Source: Candidatus Eiseniibacteriota bacterium (GTDB lineage: Bacteria; JAFGKV01). Taken from it: DNA of 5,778 bases. This document shows, in pieces, positions 1-5,778 of the stretch. Position 1 is the stretch's first letter; each line of letters starts with the position of its first letter. The notes below the pieces were generated by a model. It saw nothing but the letters and a program-made list of their open reading frames with translations. It made no database searches and had not been told where the DNA came from. The translations under genes were made by a program, and so were the position numbers. The stretch spans positions 1-5,778 of the forward strand of contig JALOPK010000223.1 of the NCBI GenBank assembly GCA_025453925.1, in the 5' to 3' direction.

Positions 1-947
1 AGGTCGGGAGGACCACCGAGAAGACGACCGCCCGGCGAGACTTCTACGCTCCTGACGGGATCCTCAAGGAAGTCGCCATGGCCTTGCGGCATCGCCCCAG
101 GCCAGATGTCCTCACTCTGGCCGGGTCCGGCGAGCCCACGCTCTATCGCAGCCTTGGCGCCCTCGTGGGGCGGCTGCGATCGCTTACCTCCCTTCCCATC
201 GTTCTCCTGACGGGGGGCGGGACCCTCCAGTTCGACGATGTGGCCGCCGATGCCCTCACCGTCGACATACTCGCCCCCTCCCTCGATGCGGGAACGGAGG
301 GCCAGATGATGCGCATCAGCCGCCCCTGCGGGGGGGTGGGATTCGATGAAGTCGTGTCCGGGTTGTCCCGGGTGACCGCCGCCTTTGGCGGCGCGACGCG
401 TCTCGAGGTAATGCTCGTTCCCGGGTTGAACGATGATGCCGGGAGTCTGAACCTCATCGCCTCGCTGACGCGAGGACTCCGCCTCACGGCCATCGACATC
501 AACACCCCCGTGCGGCCGACGCACGCGCCGGGAGTCGGCGTGGCTTCAAGCGGTGTTCTCGACAAGGCGATCGCCGCATTCGGCCCGCTCAGCCGGGTGA
601 TCGGCGCGTTTTCCCATTCTACGGATCTTCGCCCGTCCGAGGCCCGGGATCTCAGCGTCCAGGTCGCCGAGACCCTGGCCCGACGACCATGCACGTTGCA
701 GGACCTGGTTGCTGCTCTGGCGTGCGCCCCAGCGGAGCTGACGAGGGTGATCGACCGCCTCCTGGCTGGTGGCGTGATCGTTGAGCGCCGCTCGCGGGAT
801 GAAGTGTATTTCTGGGCTCCGATGGCTGCGGCCGAGGGGGTGACGCCCGGTCAGCACGAGGATGCCAGGCCCGCCTGCCCGGAGGGTGCACCCGGGTCAC
901 GTGAAGAGGCCCGCGGGTCCGGTTCGTGCCGTCCTACGATGTCATGA
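1..947 (+). CDS. Radical SAM protein, wyosine-synthetase-like (COG0731 type), 5'-truncated, with C-terminal winged helix
   Basis: The frame is open from the left edge, with the first whole codon at base 3, and stops at TGA 945-947. This gives 314 visible residues. The visible part begins VGRTTEKTTARR, which in this family directly follows the CxxxCxxC cluster motif. The first two bases (ag) fit the end of a CAG Gln codon, so the three cysteines should lie just outside the window. Diagnostic blocks are GSGEPTL at visible residues 41-47 (the SAM-contacting GGE-like motif), APSLDAG at 91-97, RISRP at 104-108, LEVMLVPGLND at 134-144 and NTPVRP at 167-172. Residues about 222-271 look like a winged helix (TLQDLVAALA... 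then LLAGGVIVERRSRDEVYFW). The last 40 or so residues are low complexity and look unconserved. Radical SAM proteins use a 4Fe-4S cluster and S-adenosylmethionine; the substrate here is unknown. The ATG at 78 is internal, because the conserved sequence extends upstream of it. Relatives are annotated as Fe-S oxidoreductases or simply radical SAM proteins, so a tRNA-modifying role should not be assumed. Confidence 0.88.
   Translation, partial: VGRTTEKTTARRDFYAPDGILKEVAMALRHRPRPDVLTLAGSGEPTLYRSLGALVGRLRSLTSLPIVLLTGGGTLQFDDVAADALTVDILAPSLDAGTEGQMMRISRPCGGVGFDEVVSGLSRVTAAFGGATRLEVMLVPGLNDDAGSLNLIASLTRGLRLTAIDINTPVRPTHAPGVGVASSGVLDKAIAAFGPLSRVIGAFSHSTDLRPSEARDLSVQVAETLARRPCTLQDLVAALACAPAELTRVIDRLLAGGVIVERRSRDEVYFWAPMAAAEGVTPGQHEDARPACPEGAPGSREEARGSGSCRPTMS
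881..893 (+). repeat. 13-base motif copy 1 with GGGTGCACCC palindrome
   Basis: GGAGGGTGCACCC lies here on the plus strand, inside the tail of the radical SAM gene and upstream of sppA. Its last ten bases (884-893) are a perfect palindrome. An identical 13-mer lies upstream of the Mut7-C gene in that gene's sense orientation. It could be an operator half-family, but two copies of this length could also arise by chance in GC-rich DNA. Confidence 0.35.
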
Positions 948-1104
948 CCGGCCTCATTGTCGTCACGCCGCCATGAACCCCCCCCGCGCCAGAACGGAGC
1001 CACGCGTGGTGATTGGTTGCTTGCTGCTTTCCCTCTGCCTTGCGGGCAGCCCTGCGGAGGGCGCCGCTGGGCATGAAGACCCAAACCTACAAGGAGATGC
1101 CGAC
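948..1104 (+). other. Gap between the radical SAM gene and sppA, open in the sppA frame
   Basis: These 157 bases separate two co-directional genes. The sppA frame has no stop here. From an ATG at 973 it would encode 44 residues containing a basic stretch and a hydrophobic segment (VVIGCLLLSLCLAG followed by small residues), which looks like a signal peptide. No Shine-Dalgarno site precedes 973, whereas the ATG at 1105 has one. I see no clear promoter or terminator. This is either an untranslated leader or an N-terminal extension of SppA. Confidence 0.5.
1091..1096 (+). promoter_or_regulatory. Ribosome binding site deciding the sppA start
   Basis: AAGGAG lies 8 bases before the ATG at 1105. 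It is the only good Shine-Dalgarno match among the candidate in-frame starts: the ATGs at 862 and 973 have no comparable site. Another ATG (1097) directly abuts the site, but it is out of frame and too close to be used. Confidence 0.7.
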
Positions 1105-3600
1105 ATGAGCCGACATCGTATCGAACTGGGAGCCACGAGAGACCGGCGCCTGAGTATGGAGGCCGTGCTAGGGCTTCTGACATCGCTGGTCGTCAGCGCC
1201 GCTTCTCCCGGGAACGCGAGTGGGGAGTTCACTGGGTACTATGCCCAGCGCGATCTGGCGTTCGCCTCCCCCGGGGTATGCAGGTTCGGGCTCTACGGTT
1301 GGCAGAATCCCGCGGTCCTGGGCACCGTGGATGAAGGTGACATGCTCTTCGTGATGGCCGACGATCCCCTTGAGCGGGACCGGATCGCCCGCTGGGGGCT
1401 GTTCGTCGCGCAGCCCCACCATGGTTTCGGCGTCATCCGTCAGAAGGTCGCAGGACGAGGCAGTGTTACCGACTATCGGTACAGCATGGCCCTGGGCAAT
1501 CGGAGTCTGAGTATCGGTACCGGGTACGGCTGGTCGTCCGGCGCTGGCGCCGTCTCGCACCAGAAGGTCGTCACCGCCGGGATTCTGCTGCGCCCTGCCC
1601 GGCAGGCGTCCCTGGGCGTGGTCGGTACGTTCGCCACGGAGGGCGGCACACGGGAAGGCGCCGTCGAGTTGGGTCTGCGGCCCCTGGGGGATGAGCGCGT
1701 CGCGTTGTTCGGTGATTGCGCGCTTCGCGGTGGGCAACGACTCTCGGACGCCGACTGGAGTGTCGGGGCCGTGGTAGAACCTTTCCCCGGCATACGGTTC
1801 TCGGGCAGGTACTTCGAGGATGAGCGGGTGAGTCTCGGCCTGCAGTTCAGCATGGGGAGAGGCGGCATCGCGACCCAGGTCCACGGCCAAAGCGACCGGG
1901 AACATGCTTCGTACGGCCTCCGCTTGGGTGGATGGGACCGCACGAGTCTGCGCCGCTGGAATCGTGGGGACAGCTTCGCGAAGGTCGATTTGAACGGCGT
2001 GTTGAAGTACCGGAAGCGGGGGCTGTTCGACCGGTCGATGACGCTGCGCGCCGTTCTGGAGACGCTGCAGCGGATCGTGGAAGACGAGACAGTGGGTGGG
2101 TTGGCAGTCAACATCTCGGAGTTGCGGGCCAGCCCCGCCATGATCTGGGAGGTGCGCCGGGCGCTGCAACACGTCAGGTCGTCGGGGAAGAGGGTGGTTG
2201 TGTTCACGGAGAACCTCGACGAGTGGAGTTACCACCTCGCATCGGTCGCGGATCAGCTCGTGCTTGATCCCCAGGGCATCGTGTTCCTCAAGGGTTTCGC
2301 TCTGGGGAGGACCTACCTCCAGGGCACGCTGGAGGCAGTGGGGATCGGCGTTGAGGAGTGGCGGTACTTCACCTACAAATCTGCCTTCGAGGCGTTCTCT
2401 CGCGATCGCATGTCCGATGGAGAACGGGAGCAACTGCAGCGTATGGCCGATGGTTTCTACGAGGTACTTCGCGCCGATGTGACTGAGGGGAGAGGAGTGA
2501 CACCCGCGACGTTCGATCGCTGGATGGAAGAGGGGGTGTTGCTGCGGGCGCCGCACGCCGTGGAAGAGAGAATGGTGGATCGCCTCGGGCGTTGGGACGA
2601 GGTGGACGCGGTCATCGCGGACATCGGCTATGGCAAGAAGCGCCTAGTGTCGCCGCAGGCCCTGGTCGGAACCGCTCACACCCAGGACGATCGATGGGGC
2701 GAACCTCCCACCATCGCCGTGGTGTACGCTTTGGGCATCTGCGCCATGGATGAAGGCATTGCGGCGCGGAGTCTGGTCAAGGATCTGCGACGCGTTGAGG
2801 AAGACCCTTCGGTACGGGCGGTAGTGCTGCGGGTCGACTCTCCCGGAGGCGACGCGTTGGCATCGGATGTGATCGCCGAGGCGATGCGGCGCATCGGGAG
2901 AAAGAAGCCCATGATCGTGTCGCAGGGCCAGGTCGCGGCGTCAGGAGGCTATTGGCTCTCCATGTACGGGGATCAAGTACTGGCGAGCCCCGTGACGATC
3001 ACCGGTTCCATCGGTGTCATCGGGGGGTGGTTCTACAACAAAGGCCTCAAGGAGAAGCTCGGTATGACCACCGACATGGTGCAGGCGGGCCGGCACGCCG
3101 ACATCGGGTTCGGTTTCCGTCTTCCGCTTGTGGGGGTGGGACTGCCGGACCGCGCCCTGACCACTGACGAGCAGGCCAAGGTCGAGGGCGTGATCAGGTC
3201 GTCATACGCCGAGTTCGTCGACAAGGTCGGGCAGGGGAGAGGCCTCAGCGCGGATTCGGTGGCGGTGCTGGGTGAGGGCAGGGTGTGGCTGGGTGGAGAC
3301 GCCAAGGACCGGGGTCTCGTGGATGGACTCGGGGGGCTGCTGGATGCGATTGCCCTGGCGAAACAGAAGGCCGGAGTCGCGTCTGAGGAGACCGTCCACG
3401 TCCTGGAACTCCCGCGGACACAGTGGTTCGAACTGCCCGGCTTGCTCTCCATGCTCGCCGCCCGGCAACCGCCGGCGTCGACACGAGACTGCGGCCTTGA
3501 CTACCTGAAGTTCCGCCTCCGCCACAATGGCCGCGTCATGCCGGTCCTGGGGGTGAGCGAAATGGACGCGACGGTCGATCAGGTCTTCTCCTTCGAGTAG
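1105..3600 (+). CDS. sppA: SppA-type signal peptide peptidase (S49 family) with N-terminal beta-rich domain
   Basis: Length is 831 residues from the ATG at 1105, chosen for its Shine-Dalgarno site. Residues 1-18 are basic and residues 18-38 form a hydrophobic signal sequence ending near SAASPGNAS. Residues about 40-285 are rich in alternating strands (for example SLSIGTGYGWS, RFSGRYFED, RVSLGLQFSM) and contain YGWQNPAVLG, recalling the NPAGLA motif of PorV-like outer-membrane barrels. Residues about 290-505 form the first S49 domain, with the general-base lysine K425 in YKSAFEAFSRDRMS (E. coli K209 in YKSAVEPF). Residues about 535-760 form the second domain, with VVLRVDSPGG at 573-582, the nucleophile S613 in VAASGGYW (E. 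coli S409) and TGSIGVIGG at 633-641. GRVWLGGDAKDRGLVD at 725-740 is also typical. E. coli SppA is 618 residues, so the extra length is mainly N-terminal. The family cleaves residual signal peptides in the membrane or cell envelope. The protease call is secure; the barrel reading is inference. The frame is open further upstream, and an ATG at 973 would add a second leader. Confidence 0.9.
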   Translation: MSRHRIELGATRDRRLSMEAVLGLLTSLVVSAASPGNASGEFTGYYAQRDLAFASPGVCRFGLYGWQNPAVLGTVDEGDMLFVMADDPLERDRIARWGLFVAQPHHGFGVIRQKVAGRGSVTDYRYSMALGNRSLSIGTGYGWSSGAGAVSHQKVVTAGILLRPARQASLGVVGTFATEGGTREGAVELGLRPLGDERVALFGDCALRGGQRLSDADWSVGAVVEPFPGIRFSGRYFEDERVSLGLQFSMGRGGIATQVHGQSDREHASYGLRLGGWDRTSLRRWNRGDSFAKVDLNGVLKYRKRGLFDRSMTLRAVLETLQRIVEDETVGGLAVNISELRASPAMIWEVRRALQHVRSSGKRVVVFTENLDEWSYHLASVADQLVLDPQGIVFLKGFALGRTYLQGTLEAVGIGVEEWRYFTYKSAFEAFSRDRMSDGEREQLQRMADGFYEVLRADVTEGRGVTPATFDRWMEEGVLLRAPHAVEERMVDRLGRWDEVDAVIADIGYGKKRLVSPQALVGTAHTQDDRWGEPPTIAVVYALGICAMDEGIAARSLVKDLRRVEEDPSVRAVVLRVDSPGGDALASDVIAEAMRRIGRKKPMIVSQGQVAASGGYWLSMYGDQVLASPVTITGSIGVIGGWFYNKGLKEKLGMTTDMVQAGRHADIGFGFRLPLVGVGLPDRALTTDEQAKVEGVIRSSYAEFVDKVGQGRGLSADSVAVLGEGRVWLGGDAKDRGLVDGLGGLLDAIALAKQKAGVASEETVHVLELPRTQWFELPGLLSMLAARQPPASTRDCGLDYLKFRLRHNGRVMPVLGVSEMDATVDQVFSFE

Positions 3601-3740
3601 GGATTCGCGAGCGCCCCACGTGGCCCGCTGACGCCGTGCGTGGACGGAACGACTGGGATCCAAGACGGATCGTCGAACGCTGAGCGCCCCGCGACGAAGG
3701 CTTCCACGTTCGAGGCGGTGATGGAAGGGAGTTTCATCTC
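3601..3740. other. Spacer between convergent genes, no clear terminator
   Basis: These 140 bases separate the stop codons of sppA and the Mut7-C gene. A 5-bp stem with a 5-base loop (GATCC/GGATC, 3657-3671) and a CCACGTGG palindrome are present. Neither is GC-rich and long enough, nor followed by a T run, to be called an intrinsic terminator on either strand. I see no gene here. Confidence 0.5.
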
Positions 3741-4526
3741 TCACCCGCGGGCCTCGGGTTCCAGGCGCCGGGGACTCACCGCCATCGCCTCCCGAGCGAT
3801 CGCGGCGATGGTTTCAACCATGGCCCGGTGATGGGTTCCCTTCCAGAAGACGCGATCGCAGCCGGAGCATCGCGCGAACTCATCGTGCAACTCCCGAACG
3901 CGGATGGGAACCGACTCGGGCACAGCCTCCCGTGGGAGGGGCGTGAGCGGCTCGTTGCACGAAAGGCACCGGACGAACGGCGTGATCTGCCCCGCGAGAT
4001 CGAAACGGCGCAACACCTCCGCTGCTTGGTCCTGTGGATGCCGTGGGCGGACAAGGTAGCCGTGGGTTACCGCGCGCCGCTTGAGAAGGCCCCTGTCCCG
4101 GGTGAGCAGGATTCTCTGTCCGCCGGCAAGCCGGACCAGATCCGCATCATCCGCGTCCCGCCGGTAGAGAGAGTCGAAACCGAGCATTCGGAGGTATCGC
4201 GCCAGCCTCCCCAAGTGCACGTCGAGCACAAAGGCTGACCGATGTAGCGGCTTCGGCCGTACCTGCTGGACCGTGGATACATCCAACGATCCGAACACGG
4301 GAAAGACACTCACCCGGTCGCCGCCCCCAACCCGATCGTCGAGCCCCGCAGAAGATCCGTTGACCAGGATCAGATCGACCTCGGTATGAGGCACCCCCAT
4401 GCGCTCGACCACGTCCCTGATCGCCAGCGATCCCGTGACTTCGTGCTCGACCCACCGGCCGCGGCGTGAGGGCGCCAGCAGGTCGTTCAACTCAGCGTAG
4501 ACTCGAACGGCAACGCTTCCACCCAC
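3741..4526 (-). CDS. Mut7-C RNase-domain protein with N-terminal ubiquitin-like domain
   Basis: Length is 261 residues from GTG 4526; the stop is at 3741-3743. Residues about 5-80 form a beta-grasp, MoaD/ThiS-like ubiquitin fold (VRVYAELNDLL, then DLILVNG, then GGDRVSVFPVFGSL), matching the Ub-Mut7C domain. Residues about 97-240 form the Mut7-C domain, a PIN-like nuclease fold. Candidate acidic metal ligands are D102 in FVLDVHLGRLARYLRMLGFD, the DADDAD cluster at 124-129 and D144 in LLTRDRGLL. A zinc ribbon is given by C187xxC190 and C220xxC223. The domain is named after the C-terminal region of the nematode MUT-7 exonuclease; the bacterial proteins are predicted RNases with no settled substrate. 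GGAGG at 4533-4537 sits 6 bases before the GTG but directly abuts the ATG at 4532, so GTG is preferred; using ATG adds only two residues. The frame stays open upstream to 4793, but that extension looks like non-coding sequence. The gene converges on sppA and diverges from the gene starting at 5415, so it is probably its own transcript. Confidence 0.9.
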   Translation of the reverse strand: MGGSVAVRVYAELNDLLAPSRRGRWVEHEVTGSLAIRDVVERMGVPHTEVDLILVNGSSAGLDDRVGGGDRVSVFPVFGSLDVSTVQQVRPKPLHRSAFVLDVHLGRLARYLRMLGFDSLYRRDADDADLVRLAGGQRILLTRDRGLLKRRAVTHGYLVRPRHPQDQAAEVLRRFDLAGQITPFVRCLSCNEPLTPLPREAVPESVPIRVRELHDEFARCSGCDRVFWKGTHHRAMVETIAAIAREAMAVSPRRLEPEARG

Positions 4527-4532
4527 GTGCAT

Positions 4533-4537
4533 CCTCC
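4533..4537 (-). promoter_or_regulatory. Ribosome binding site of the Mut7-C gene
   Basis: On the minus strand GGAGG lies at 4537-4533. It is followed at once by ATG (4532-4530) and, after ATGCAC, by an in-frame GTG at 4526. The spacing of 6 bases to GTG is normal and a spacing of zero to ATG is not, which favours the GTG start. Confidence 0.6.
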
Positions 4538-4558
4538 GTGTCGGATGGCGGAAAGATG

Positions 4559-4571
4559 GGGTGCACCCTCC
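4559..4571 (-). repeat. 13-base motif copy 2 with GGGTGCACCC palindrome
   Basis: Read on the minus strand this is the same 13-mer as at 881-893. The palindrome covers 4559-4568 and ends 26 bases before the upstream ATG codon and 32 bases before the preferred GTG of the Mut7-C gene. That is a plausible position for an operator or a 5' leader element; the function is unproven. Confidence 0.35.
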
Positions 4572-5084
4572 CGATTCGAAAGACGGTTTCGCTGCGGATG
4601 CGGTGCCCATGCGTGCCGTGCTCTGAACACCTGGCACCGAATGATTCGCACCGTGCAGCGTACTCAGGGCGTGACTTGAGCGATTCCCCCAAGGCCTGGG
4701 TCCCCGCTCAATCCGAACCGCTGATGACATCTCGCCTTGACTCGCCCACTCCCCACGCGCTTCTTCCTGATTGATGGGAAGTCTGGGATGCATTAGTCTG
4801 GTCGCCTCGTGCCGAATGCAAGGCAGGTTTCGCGGAGAAACGAGAGGTGCTATGTCATGCCGGGAGGCGAGAGGCTGTCACGCAGGATCCGAGGAAATGC
4901 TCCTGCCCGGCTCGCTCTCCTACGGGCGTTGATCCGCTGGTTCGATGGGAACGATGGGTACTCCCGGCCGAGCCTGTCTGCTCGCGCCCGGGGCGATGGC
5001 CGAGTATCGAGACGGTATGACCGCCGAGTTCCTGAGCACCGCACGCTATCACGGTTCCTTGTTCCCTGCCGCGAGTGGCCGGAG

Positions 5085-5100
5085 GCTGCCCGCGGGCAGC
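5085..5100. repeat. Perfect 16-bp palindrome in the intergenic region
   Basis: GCTGCCCGCGGGCAGC is self-complementary across all 16 bases. As RNA it could form a 6-bp stem with a CGCG loop, plus a flanking G-U pair. No T run follows, so it is not a standard intrinsic terminator. It could be a dyad binding site. Chance occurrence of one such palindrome in a GC-rich window this size is not negligible. Confidence 0.5.
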
Positions 5101-5355
5101 TGCCGTCGCTTTCGCGTCCTTCCTGCTCGGGACTCCATACCTCTGGGTCCGTCTCAAGAAGGTCCGTGCGTTCCGTTCTTTCGGTTCCTGGCCTCCTCTT
5201 TCGGCCTTGGCAATCGAGGCGGATCCCGGACCGCTCCGGCTTGGGGCTGGGAGCCATGATGACCGCTAGTGCACGGCAGGCTGCGTCCCCGTTCTGTGGA
5301 GAGTGCCCGCTGTCTGCGAACGTGAGAATCCCTCGCGCTGTTGTGGGCGTGCCGA

Positions 5356-5367
5356 CCTCCGCGGAGG
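5356..5367. repeat. Perfect 12-bp palindrome upstream of the secreted-protein gene
   Basis: CCTCCGCGGAGG lies 47 bases before the ATG at 5415 and is followed closely by CCCCGGGG (5374-5381). Both could fold in the 5' leader of the downstream gene. Palindromes of this size are expected about once by chance in a window this long, so this is only a candidate operator or leader hairpin. Confidence 0.35.
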
Positions 5368-5403
5368 ATGCTCCCCCGGGGCATGACTGCGAGCTTCCCC
5401 TGA

Positions 5404-5407
5404 GAGG
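5404..5407 (+). promoter_or_regulatory. Ribosome binding site of the secreted-protein gene
   Basis: GAGG (within GAGAGG, 5402-5407) lies 7 bases before ATG 5415. It supports that start over the ATG at 5408, which abuts the site and leads into a different, Arg/Pro-rich frame that stops at 5590. Confidence 0.6.
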
Positions 5408-5414
5408 ATGAACG

Positions 5415-5778
5415 ATGCCCATTGCCAACCCGCCGCACCGCCGAAGCCTTTCTTCGTTCGGATCCCCGGTCATCGTCTGCCTCCTGGCAGGCCTCTTCGG
5501 AACCCCGTGCGGCCGGGCGGGGGCCGCCGCCGTCGACTCGGCCGCGACCCTCACCTATGCGATCGTTTTGAACGGCCGCACGGCGCCTGAGGAGGGCACG
5601 ATCACAGTGGAGTGCACTCCTACCGCCGCCCGGGTGAGGCACACTTCACCGGGGAAGCCGACTTCCAAGGCGCCCCTGGAGACGGGATACTTCGACTTCG
5701 CCACGGACCGGAGCCTACAGGTCGCCGAGTTCCAGAACAATGCGGCGTGTTTCGTGGCCACACCGTTCTCGGAGCTGC
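5415..5778 (+). CDS. Secreted protein of unknown function, 3'-truncated at the window edge
   Basis: The frame from ATG 5415 has no stop before the right edge, giving 121 visible residues plus one base. Residues 1-17 contain an HRR basic stretch. Residues 17-29 (SPVIVCLLAGLFG) are hydrophobic and are followed by AGAAAVDS, a typical signal peptidase I context with cleavage near residue 39. The mature part begins with beta-strand-like sequence (ATLTYAIVLNG, then GTITVECTPTAARVRHTSPG), followed by a GYFDFATDRSLQVAEFQNN block and ATPFSEL. This order (a strand, an R-containing strand, a 'Y-D-F/Y' line, then a strand) recalls small periplasmic or lipoprotein-like proteins such as the DUF4412 or GLPGLI groups, but that is only a resemblance. 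A good Shine-Dalgarno site precedes the start. The role is unknown; the location is predicted periplasmic or extracellular. It is divergent from the Mut7-C gene and likely has its own promoter in the long upstream gap. Confidence 0.75.
   Translation, partial: MPIANPPHRRSLSSFGSPVIVCLLAGLFGTPCGRAGAAAVDSAATLTYAIVLNGRTAPEEGTITVECTPTAARVRHTSPGKPTSKAPLETGYFDFATDRSLQVAEFQNNAACFVATPFSEL

Larger units (their letters stand above)
4527..5414. other. Long divergent intergenic region, no supported gene
   Basis: About 890 bases lie between the starts of the Mut7-C gene (minus) and the secreted-protein gene (plus). Several frames are open by chance on both strands (for example 4809-5411 plus and 4850-5554 minus). 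Their translations are rich in Arg, Ser and Pro and show no domain, motif or consistent codon bias. A plus frame at 5075-5269 has a short stretch resembling a membrane segment followed by basic residues, but it has no convincing start and may be chance or a decayed remnant. No tRNA or known riboswitch pattern is recognisable. A very weak promoter-like pair, TTGATG (4771-4776) and TAGTCT (4794-4799) with a 17-base spacer, faces right. The region should contain promoters for both flanking genes. Short palindromes lie at 4559-4568, 4638-4648, 5085-5100 and 5356-5367. Confidence 0.55.

Noticed and set aside
1168-2556. A 462-codon open frame on the minus strand opposite sppA
   Set aside because: It lies wholly opposite a clearly conserved protease gene. 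Its translation has no domain and is rich in Pro, Arg and Ala, as expected for an antisense shadow in GC-rich DNA.
3657-3671. A stem-loop between the convergent genes as a shared terminator
   Set aside because: The stem is only 5 bp, with no T run on either side.
4571-4600. A TTCGAA-like T-loop suggesting a tRNA
   Set aside because: The flanking bases do not form a T-stem, and no acceptor or anticodon arm can be built around it.
4527-4793. An upstream extension of the Mut7-C frame giving a 350-residue protein
   Set aside because: The ubiquitin-like domain begins right after the GTG/ATG at 4526/4532, which has a Shine-Dalgarno site. The added residues look like non-coding sequence.
4827-4841. 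A GTTTC/GAAAC hairpin as part of a riboswitch
   Set aside because: It is a lone 5-bp stem, and the surrounding sequence shows no conserved core of a riboswitch class I recognise.
4852-4932. A 26-residue plus-strand mini-ORF preceded by GAGAGG
   Set aside because: Spacing to the ATG is only 4 bases, the peptide has no recognisable property, and such short frames are common by chance.
4809-5411. A 200-codon plus-strand open frame in the intergenic region
   Set aside because: The translation is rich in Arg and Ser with no recognisable domain, and third-position bases show no clear bias. Near-equal open frames exist on the other strand, so it looks like chance.

Overview
This GC-rich window reads as chromosomal DNA of an uncultured-type, Gram-negative bacterium. 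The long tandem-domain SppA protease with an extra beta-rich N-terminal region, next to a radical SAM protein with a C-terminal winged helix, is reminiscent of FCB-group or neighbouring phyla (Eisenbacteria, Latescibacterota, Krumholzibacteriota and similar). That placement is inferred from protein style only and is weak. I see no mobile element, CRISPR array, tRNA, rRNA or phage gene.

Layout from left to right. (1) Bases 1-947, plus strand, hold the C-terminal part of a radical SAM protein. The window opens just downstream of where the Fe-S cysteine motif should lie. (2) After a 157-base gap, bases 1105-3600 on the plus strand encode an 831-residue SppA-type signal peptide peptidase (S49 family). 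It carries both catalytic residues, a signal peptide, and about 250 extra residues at the N terminus that look like an outer-membrane-type beta domain. The reading frame stays open upstream and contains a second signal-peptide-like segment, so the start needs care. (3) A 140-base spacer with no convincing terminator separates this gene from the convergent minus-strand gene at 3741-4526. That gene encodes a Mut7-C RNase-domain protein with an N-terminal ubiquitin-like domain and a C-terminal zinc ribbon. (4) About 890 bases (4527-5414) hold no gene I can support. They contain short palindromes, including a perfect 16-bp one. (5) From base 5415 a plus-strand secreted protein with a clear signal peptide and Shine-Dalgarno sequence runs off the right edge.

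The genes do not form an obvious pathway. The first two are co-directional and could be co-transcribed. The Mut7-C gene and the secreted-protein gene diverge from the long intergenic region, which should hold both their promoters. No clear new multi-gene system is visible. The points most worth checking are the beta-domain/SppA fusion with its double leader, and a 13-base palindromic motif found upstream of both sppA and the Mut7-C gene.
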